Shown here one piece after another: positions 58,443 through 64,000 of a stretch of 64,000 nt of DNA. The notes below the pieces were generated by a model. It worked only from the letters and a program-made list of their open reading frames with translations. It was not told the DNA's origin and did no database searches. The DNA is from Streptomyces sp. V2I9. GTDB taxonomy: Bacteria; Actinomycetota; Actinomycetes; Streptomycetales; Streptomycetaceae. The stretch is from positions 1,417,501 to 1,481,500 of the forward strand of contig NZ_JAUSZJ010000002.1 of assembly GCF_030817475.1 (NCBI RefSeq), given 5' to 3'. The number at the start of each line of letters is the position of its first letter. Within the stretch, counting starts at the first letter, position 1. The position numbers were made by a program, and so were the translations under genes.

Positions 58443-58498
58443 AAAAGGCGCGTTCGCAGAAGCGCAGAGCAGAACGCAGAGAAGAAAGGGTGCGTGAC

Positions 58499-59677
58499 GT
58501 GACCACGGCCCAGCCCCTGGACGTACAGCCGACACCCCTCGCGCTGCTGCTGCTCGGCCGGGAGGCCGACCCGAGGAGCGAGCGCGGTGTCGAGTGCCCC
58601 GGAGACCTCCCGTCCCCGTCCGACCCGGACCTGGTGGCGCGCGCCCGCGCCGCGAAGGAGAAGCTCGGGGACAAGGTGTTCGTCCTCGGCCACCACTACC
58701 AGCGCGACGAGGTCATCCAGTTCGCGGACGTCACGGGCGACTCGTTCAAGCTGGCCCGCGACGCGGCGGCCCGCCCGGAGGCGGAGTACATCGTCTTCTG
58801 CGGTGTGCACTTCATGGCCGAGTCCGCCGACATCCTGACCGCGGACGACCAGGCGGTCGTGCTGCCCGACCTGGCGGCCGGCTGCTCGATGGCCGACATG
58901 GCCACGGCCGAGCAGGTCGCCGAATGCTGGGACGTGCTGACGGACGCCGGGGTCGCCGACCGGGTGGTGCCCGTCTCGTACATGAACTCCTCCGCCGACA
59001 TCAAGGCGTTCACCGGCCGGCACGGCGGCACGATCTGCACCTCGTCGAACGCGAAGCGGGCCCTGGAGTGGGCCTTCGAGCAGGGCGAGAAGATCCTCTT
59101 CCTCCCCGACCAGCACCTGGGCCGCAACACGGCCGTGCGGGACATGGGGATGAGCCTCGACGACTGCGTCGTCTACAACCCGCACAAGCCGAACGGCGGC
59201 CTCACCGCCGAGCAGCTGCGGGACGCGAAGATGATCCTGTGGCGCGGCCACTGCTCGGTCCACGGCCGCTTCTCGGTCGAGTCGGTCGAGGACGTCCGGG
59301 CCCGCATCCCCGGCGTCAACGTGCTGGTGCACCCGGAGTGCAAGCACGAGGTCGTCGCCGCCGCGGACCACGTGGGCTCGACGGAGTACATCATCAAGGC
59401 GCTGGAGGCGGCCCCGCGCGGCTCGAAGTGGGCCATCGGCACGGAGCTGAACCTGGTCCGCCGCCTGGCGAACCGTTTCGCCGACGAGGACAAGGAGATC
59501 GTCTTCCTGGACAAGACGGTCTGCTTCTGCTCGACGATGAACCGCATCGACCTGCCGCACCTGGTCTGGACCCTGGAGTCGCTCGCCGACGGCAAGCTGG
59601 TCAACCGGATCGAGGTCGACCCGGAGACCGAGAAGTACGCGAAGCTCGCGCTGGAACGGATGCTGGCGCTGCCGTAG
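58499..59677 (+). CDS. nadA: Quinolinate synthase
   Basis: [4Fe-4S] enzyme making quinolinate for NAD from iminoaspartate and DHAP. 392 residues. FVLGHHYQRDEVIQFADVTGD (substrate; trimmed), IVFCGVHFMAESADIL (Cys ligand), DLAAGCSMADMA, VVPVSYMNSSADIKAF, VLVHPECKHEVV (Cys) and DKTVCFCSTMNRIDL (Cys). GTG 58499 is chosen over 58490 because AGAAAGG lies 9-10 nt upstream and TTAQPLDVQPTPLALLLLG matches the usual start. The nadB and nadC genes are not next to it in this window. Confidence 0.96.
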   Translation: MTTAQPLDVQPTPLALLLLGREADPRSERGVECPGDLPSPSDPDLVARARAAKEKLGDKVFVLGHHYQRDEVIQFADVTGDSFKLARDAAARPEAEYIVFCGVHFMAESADILTADDQAVVLPDLAAGCSMADMATAEQVAECWDVLTDAGVADRVVPVSYMNSSADIKAFTGRHGGTICTSSNAKRALEWAFEQGEKILFLPDQHLGRNTAVRDMGMSLDDCVVYNPHKPNGGLTAEQLRDAKMILWRGHCSVHGRFSVESVEDVRARIPGVNVLVHPECKHEVVAAADHVGSTEYIIKALEAAPRGSKWAIGTELNLVRRLANRFADEDKEIVFLDKTVCFCSTMNRIDLPHLVWTLESLADGKLVNRIEVDPETEKYAKLALERMLALP

Positions 59678-59722
59678 CGTCCCTCCGCTCGGGAACGAGC
59701 ACCTGTCCGCTCCGCAACGCCC

Positions 59723-59763
59723 GGAAGCCCCGGTGTGCCGCAGGTCGGCACGCCGGGGCTTCC
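59723..59763 (+). terminator. nadA terminator
   Basis: GGAAGCCCCGGTGTGCCG (59723-59740) with 59746-59763, 18 pairs including one G-T wobble, 5-nt loop; 46 nt after the nadA stop. Confidence 0.85.
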
Positions 59764-59919
59764 ACGTACCGGCCATGCCGAGCTGGGCCCGCTCCTCCCC
59801 ACCGCAGCCCCGGCCACGGCACTTCCCCCGTACGGCAGTTCCTCCGTACGGCAGCCGATGACACCGGCCTGTAACTACGCTGCTACCCACCGCAGCGGAG
59901 CACCCTGCGGGCGGAGCCG

Positions 59920-62430
59920 ATGAGGCTGACCGGAATGAGCGGCGAGGACGGTGGGGCGGGCGTGATGGACGAGGGCCACGGGACAGGTGCGGGCGACGAG
60001 GCGCGCGGGGTTCGTGACGGGGGCACGGTGACCGGTGCGGCGGGCGGCGCGCGGGCGGGCACGGGAGCGGCGGGTGTACCGGCGCCCGCGCGGGAGGCCG
60101 GCGCGCCGAGCCGCGTGGCGGAGACCGCCGCCGCGACAGGGGCGGGCGAGGTCGGCGCGCGGGTGCGTACGGAAGGCGTCGGCCCGCGAGGGCGTACGGG
60201 GGGAACCGGCGCACCGGTGGAGGCGGGGGCAGCCGAGGTCACCGCCGGCGACACCACCGCGGCCGGCGCCTCTGCCACCGATGTCACCGCGGCCGACGTC
60301 CGCGCCGCCGACGCCGCCGCGGCCCGTGCCGGGGCGGAGGTCCGGCGGTTGCGGGCCGACGCCGAGCGGGACCCCGCCGGGCTGCCCGGCCTGGCCGGGG
60401 CCCTGCTCCGGTGGTCGGAGCGGCTCGCCGCCACCGGGGACCACGGTGCCGCCCTGCCCCCTGCCGAGGAGGCGGCGAGGATCTACGTCGAACTCGGAGT
60501 GCAGCGCCCCGGTACGTTCCAGCCGGAGTCGGCGCTGGCCATGGGCGTGCTGGGCGAACGCATCGCCGCCGCCGGGGACCGGGCGGGTGCGGTGCCGTTC
60601 GCGCGACAGTCCGTGCGGCTCCAGCGCGAGTTGGTGACGGAGGGGCGGCCGGGGGCATCCGTTCCGGCGCTCGCCGCCGCCCTCCTGTCCTACGCCACGC
60701 GGCTGGCGGACACCGGGGAAGGCGTGGCGGCCGTGCCCCACGCCGAGGAGGCGGTCGGTCTCCTGCGGGGACTCGCCGAGGAGGAGCCGGACGCCTTCCT
60801 TCCCCGGCTCGCCGCCGCCCTCCGCGCCCTCGGACACCACCGCGCGGCCGTGAGCGACGCGTCCGGAGCGGTCGAAGCGGCGCGGGAGGCACGTGACCGC
60901 TACCGGGCGCTCGCCGGGGAGCGGCCTGACGCCTTCCGCCCGGAGCTGGCGGAGGCGCTGGAGGGCCTCGCCCGTCATCTCGGCCGGGCCGGCGACCCGG
61001 CCGAGGGCGTGCGGGCGGCGGAGGAAGCCGTCGCCCTCCACCGCGAGCCGGCGGCCGGGCGCCCCGGGGCGGCCCGCGCCGGCCTCGCCGCCGCCCTGCG
61101 CACCCTCGCCCGGAGCCTGGCCGCCACCGGTGACCCGCACGGGGCGCTGCCCCCGGCGCGGGAGGCGGTGGAGCTGCTGCGGGCGGAAGGGGACACCGTA
61201 CGGGCCGATCTCGCCGACTCCCTCCAGGTGCTCGGTACGTACGTGGAGCTGAACGGGGACCCCGGGGCGGCGGTGAAGGCGCTCCGGGAGGCGACGGCGC
61301 TCCGCCGGTCGCTGGCGCTGGAGGACGCGGGCGGTTGCGACCTCTCCGTCGCAGCCCTGGCCTCCGCTCTCGACGACCTGGCCCGTGCCCTCGCCCGTAC
61401 CGGCGAACACGCTGCGGCGGTCGAGGAGTTCGACGCGGCCGTGGAGGCGTTCACGGGGACCGGTCCGGCGACCGCCCGCCGTTTGACCGTGGAGCGGAGC
61501 GCCTTTCTGCTGCGCTGCCCCGACCCCGGCCCCGCCATCGGGGTGAACGAGCTGGTGACGTGGCTGGACGAGGACGCGGAGGCCGGTGCGGGCGCGGACG
61601 CCGTGACCGTACGGGCCCGGCAGGCGCTGCGCGCGTACGGCGATCCCGCGACGGTGCACACCGTGTGGGAGGAGGAGACGTTCACGCCGGTGCCGGACTG
61701 GCTGGCCCTGCCGCCGGAGACGCTGGACGTCGTCGGCGCCTGGATGTTCGCCCCGAACTGGCCCAGCTCACGCGACTTCTGGTCCCGCCACGCGGAGGTC
61801 CTCGCCGGCCGGGCGGCGGCGACGGCCCTCGACGAGCTGGCGATCCTGAACCCGCGCGACGCACAGCGGCACGCCCTGCTCCGGGATTCCGTGCTCGCCC
61901 ACGGGGTGACCGCCGCCTACGATGCGCTGATCCTCCAGGAGCAGGTGGCGCAGTGGCTGGAGTACACGGACTGGAAGGAGTCGCGGGCCTACCTGGAGGA
62001 GAACCCGCGCCTGCTGAACGTACGGCCGCCGGACGGCACCCCGCCGGCCCACGTCGCGCTGCTCGACATCGGCCGCACCGAGGGGCTGGACGCCGCGTAC
62101 CGCCTCGTCGAGGACCGGACGGCTCTCCAGGCGTACGTGGACCGGGCGTTGGAGGCCGGGGACGGCGTCGCGCTGATGCACGGGGGCGGCATCGAGAGCC
62201 AGGTCTTCGGCGACCGGCTCTCCTCCCTGACCCACGCACAGCTGGCCCTGGTCCTGGCGGGGGCGTCCGGCGGCTTCGAGCCGGGCGACCTCGCCGCGAT
62301 CCTGCACGCGGCCCCGGAGGAGACCCGCGCCCGCCTGGTCCGGGAGACGGTGGAGCTGAGTCTCCGCCGCCCCGAGCCGCACGGGGAGACGTGGCGCCGG
62401 ATCATCGAGGCGCTGGGCGGGGAGGCCTGA
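59920..62430 (+). CDS. Large TPR protein with Ala/Gly-rich N-terminus
   Basis: 836 residues. Residues ~1-140 are low complexity (Gly/Ala/Thr/Glu). Residues ~140-520 contain about ten TPR-like pairs ([80 protein letters not shown]). The C-terminal ~300 residues ([19 protein letters not shown] to [12 protein letters not shown]) form another alpha-helical domain that repeats NPRL-like lines and shows no enzyme motif. The start at 59920 is uncertain; a second ATG is at 59935. Codon pattern is that of its neighbours. Function unknown; protein-interaction scaffold likely. Confidence 0.82.
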   Translation: MRLTGMSGEDGGAGVMDEGHGTGAGDEARGVRDGGTVTGAAGGARAGTGAAGVPAPAREAGAPSRVAETAAATGAGEVGARVRTEGVGPRGRTGGTGAPVEAGAAEVTAGDTTAAGASATDVTAADVRAADAAAARAGAEVRRLRADAERDPAGLPGLAGALLRWSERLAATGDHGAALPPAEEAARIYVELGVQRPGTFQPESALAMGVLGERIAAAGDRAGAVPFARQSVRLQRELVTEGRPGASVPALAAALLSYATRLADTGEGVAAVPHAEEAVGLLRGLAEEEPDAFLPRLAAALRALGHHRAAVSDASGAVEAAREARDRYRALAGERPDAFRPELAEALEGLARHLGRAGDPAEGVRAAEEAVALHREPAAGRPGAARAGLAAALRTLARSLAATGDPHGALPPAREAVELLRAEGDTVRADLADSLQVLGTYVELNGDPGAAVKALREATALRRSLALEDAGGCDLSVAALASALDDLARALARTGEHAAAVEEFDAAVEAFTGTGPATARRLTVERSAFLLRCPDPGPAIGVNELVTWLDEDAEAGAGADAVTVRARQALRAYGDPATVHTVWEEETFTPVPDWLALPPETLDVVGAWMFAPNWPSSRDFWSRHAEVLAGRAAATALDELAILNPRDAQRHALLRDSVLAHGVTAAYDALILQEQVAQWLEYTDWKESRAYLEENPRLLNVRPPDGTPPAHVALLDIGRTEGLDAAYRLVEDRTALQAYVDRALEAGDGVALMHGGGIESQVFGDRLSSLTHAQLALVLAGASGGFEPGDLAAILHAAPEETRARLVRETVELSLRRPEPHGETWRRIIEALGGEA

Positions 62431-62493
62431 GGACCGCGGGTACGCCGTCGGCCGGCGCGCGGGGACACCTTCGTCCCCCTCGGCCGGGCGGAC

Positions 62494-62560
62494 GGGAAAC
62501 CCGAAGGGGCCCGTCCCACACGTGTGGGGGGACGGGCCCCTTCGGGCTGCCGGGTTTCCC
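62494..62560. terminator. Large bidirectional terminator between the TPR and RND genes
   Basis: CCCGAAGGGGCCCGTCCCAC and its complement (62500-62520 with 62522-62546, three extra G) are enclosed by GGGAAACCCG (62494-62503) and CGGGTTTCCC (62551-62560). Confidence 0.8.
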
Positions 62561-62564
62561 CGGT

Positions 62565-64000
62565 TCAGGCCTTGGCGGGTTCGGCCTCGCGGGGCTCCTC
62601 CGTCCGGGCCTCGGGCGTCGTCCCCTCCTTGGCCGCGCGCTTGGCGGCCTTCTTCCTGGCGCGGCGTTCCTTGCGGAGCTCGACCATCGCGTACAGCGTC
62701 GGCACGAGGAGCAGGGTCAGCAGCGTGGAGCTGATCAGGCCGCCGATCACCACGACGCCCAGCGGCTGCGAGATGAAGCCGCCCTCGCCGGTGACGCCGA
62801 GCGCCATCGGGAGCAGGGCGAAGATGGTCGCCAGGGCCGTCATCAGGATCGGACGGAAACGGTGGCGGCCGCCCTCGATGACGGCTTCGACGATGCCGAG
62901 GCCCTGGGCGCGGTACTGGTTGATCAGGTCGATCAGCACGATCGCGTTGGTGACCACGATGCCGATGAGCATCAGCATGCCGATCATCGCCGGGACGCCC
63001 AGCGGGGTGCCGGTGATGAGCAGCAGGGCCAGGGCCCCGGTGGCCGCGAACGGCACGGAGACCAGCAGGATCAGCGGCTGGACGAGCGACCGGAAGGTGG
63101 CCACCAGCAGCATGAACACGATGGCGATGGCGGCCAGCATGGCGAGGCCGAGCTGGCCGAACGCCTCCTCCTGGTCCGCGCTGACGCCGCCGATGGTGGC
63201 GGTGGCCCCCTCGGGGAGGTCCAGCGCGTCGAGCTTCTTGGCGAGGTCCGTGCTGACCGCGCCGGTGTTGTCGCCGACCGGCTTGGCGGTGATCGTCGCC
63301 GAGCGCTGGCCGTCGATCCGGGTCATCGAGACCGGGCCGGGGACGAGCTTCACGTCCGCGATGTCGCCGAGCTCGACCGGGCCGAGGGGCAGGGCCTTCA
63401 GCTCGGCCATGGTGGCGGCCGGCTTCGCCGAGCGGATGACGATGTCGCGCTCGGTGTCGTCCAGCGTCGCGGAGCCGGCGGGCGTACCGCGTACGGCTCC
63501 GGCGACGATGCCGCCCAGGGCGGCGGAGTCGAACCCGGCGGCGGCCGCCTTGTCGTTGGCGGTGACCGAGATGCGCGGGACGCTCTGCGCCAGGTCGCTC
63601 TGGACGTCGGTGACGTCCTCGATGGTGGCGACCTCGGTGCGGACGGCCTCGGCCGCCTTCGCCAGGACGTCGCCGTCCGCGGCCTTGACCACGACGCTCA
63701 GATCCTGGGAGCCGAATCCGTCACCGGCGGCGATGGTGGTGTCACCGATCCCGTCGAGCTTGCCGAGGGCCGTGTCGATGCGGTCCCGGGCGTCCTCGGA
63801 GTCCGCCGCGTCCTTCAGGGTGACCTGGTAGGACGCCTGGTTGGAGCCGGTGCCGCCGCCGAAGGCGGCCATGAAGCCGGAGGAGCCGACGGTGACCTGG
63901 TAGTCCTTGACGCCCTTGTCCTCGGCGAGGACCTCCTCGACCTTGCGCGCGGCCTCGTCGGCGGCCTCCAGGCTGGTGCCGGGGGCCAGCTCCTGCTTGA
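62565..64000 (-). CDS. RND-family efflux transporter, C-terminal part (5' end outside window)
   Basis: The minus-strand frame is open from the window edge to the stop at 62567-62565, so about 478 C-terminal residues are present. A periplasmic porter region (ALGGIVAGAVRGTPAGSATL; VELGDIADVKLVPGPVSM) is followed by the membrane half: LGLAMLAAIAIVFMLLVATF, LIGIVVTNAIVLIDLINQYR, GGRHRFRPILMTALATIFAL and PLGVVVIGGLISSTLLTLLL. These are AcrB/HAE1-type motifs (VNNAI(V/L)-like), so it is an inner-membrane H+-driven exporter. The C-terminus is Lys/Arg/Ala-rich. Confidence 0.92.
   Translation of the reverse strand, partial: KQELAPGTSLEAADEAARKVEEVLAEDKGVKDYQVTVGSSGFMAAFGGGTGSNQASYQVTLKDAADSEDARDRIDTALGKLDGIGDTTIAAGDGFGSQDLSVVVKAADGDVLAKAAEAVRTEVATIEDVTDVQSDLAQSVPRISVTANDKAAAAGFDSAALGGIVAGAVRGTPAGSATLDDTERDIVIRSAKPAATMAELKALPLGPVELGDIADVKLVPGPVSMTRIDGQRSATITAKPVGDNTGAVSTDLAKKLDALDLPEGATATIGGVSADQEEAFGQLGLAMLAAIAIVFMLLVATFRSLVQPLILLVSVPFAATGALALLLITGTPLGVPAMIGMLMLIGIVVTNAIVLIDLINQYRAQGLGIVEAVIEGGRHRFRPILMTALATIFALLPMALGVTGEGGFISQPLGVVVIGGLISSTLLTLLLVPTLYAMVELRKERRARKKAAKRAAKEGTTPEARTEEPREAEPAKA

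Overview
This is a very GC-rich, densely coded chromosomal segment from a high-GC actinomycete, almost certainly Streptomyces. Evidence seen directly: many GTG and TTG starts, strong third-position GC bias, ATGA/GTGA overlaps, actinobacterial families (PASTA kinase, NlpC/P60 pairs, bcc-aa3 respiratory cluster, DUF5931-type histidine kinase, RAM-domain protein) and Streptomyces-type RNA elements (TPP, SAM-IV and c-di-AMP riboswitches, a Trp-Trp-Trp attenuator). No tRNA, rRNA, insertion sequence, prophage or CRISPR is visible. The content is core housekeeping rather than accessory.

Layout. 1-4189: the end of a YhgE/Pip-type permease with a TetR regulator (frameshifted), an FAD oxidoreductase, and a membrane protein with a long Gly/Pro/Tyr/Gln-rich tail. 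4239-10664: metF and the thiamin genes (thiE on the minus strand; a TPP riboswitch followed by thiO-thiS-thiG on the plus strand), with an Rv2175c-like DNA-binding protein and an FAD reductase between them. 10811-15139: a PASTA Ser/Thr kinase, endonuclease IV, a molybdopterin oxidoreductase, and bacterioferritin with its ferredoxin and an iron box. 15302-18854: aromatic amino acid entry (class II DAHP synthase) and trpL-trpEG with an attenuator. 18900-29412: D-lactate dehydrogenase-type enzyme, a two-component system, PlsC, a lipase, a nuclease-like hydrolase, glucokinase, an ArsA-like ATPase with an SRPBCC protein, and a metallophosphoesterase. 29692-39552: FadD, a PimB-like mannosyltransferase, a GT87 enzyme, a lipoprotein with a peptidase motif, two NlpC/P60 hydrolases (one behind a c-di-AMP riboswitch) and a NYN-domain protein. 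39746-43705: rhomboid protease, RAM-domain protein, a SAM-IV-controlled class V aminotransferase, and trpD. 43829-53152: the respiratory block (ctaE-qcrC-qcrA-qcrB and ctaC-ctaD-ctaF), interrupted by an atypical receiver protein and an L,D-transpeptidase. 53427-64000: a cysteine desulfurase-TusA fusion, an adenosine kinase-type PfkB enzyme, erpA, nadA, a large TPR protein, and the 3' part of an RND transporter gene.

Together the genes couple the bcc-aa3 terminal respiratory chain, Fe-S and sulfur handling (cysteine desulfurase-TusA, ErpA, NadA, a SAM-regulated enzyme), cell-envelope synthesis and remodelling (PimB-like, GT87, NlpC/P60, LdT, PlsC, FadD), and tryptophan and thiamin supply. From memory, the gene order resembles the Rv2172c-Rv2204c region of Mycobacterium tuberculosis, suggesting an ancient conserved actinobacterial block.

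Three genes (TetR, thiO, qcrC) each carry what looks like a single extra C or G. Because qcrC is a core respiratory gene, base-call or assembly errors are the simplest explanation, but the thiO case as written creates a continuous thiO-thiS reading frame. I do not see a clearly new biological system. The most promising items are the SAM-IV-regulated aminotransferase of unknown substrate, the cysteine desulfurase-TusA fusion opposite ctaC, the ArsA-like ATPase with an altered P-loop, the atypical receiver beside ctaE together with a perfect palindrome over the ctaE start, and the large TPR protein.
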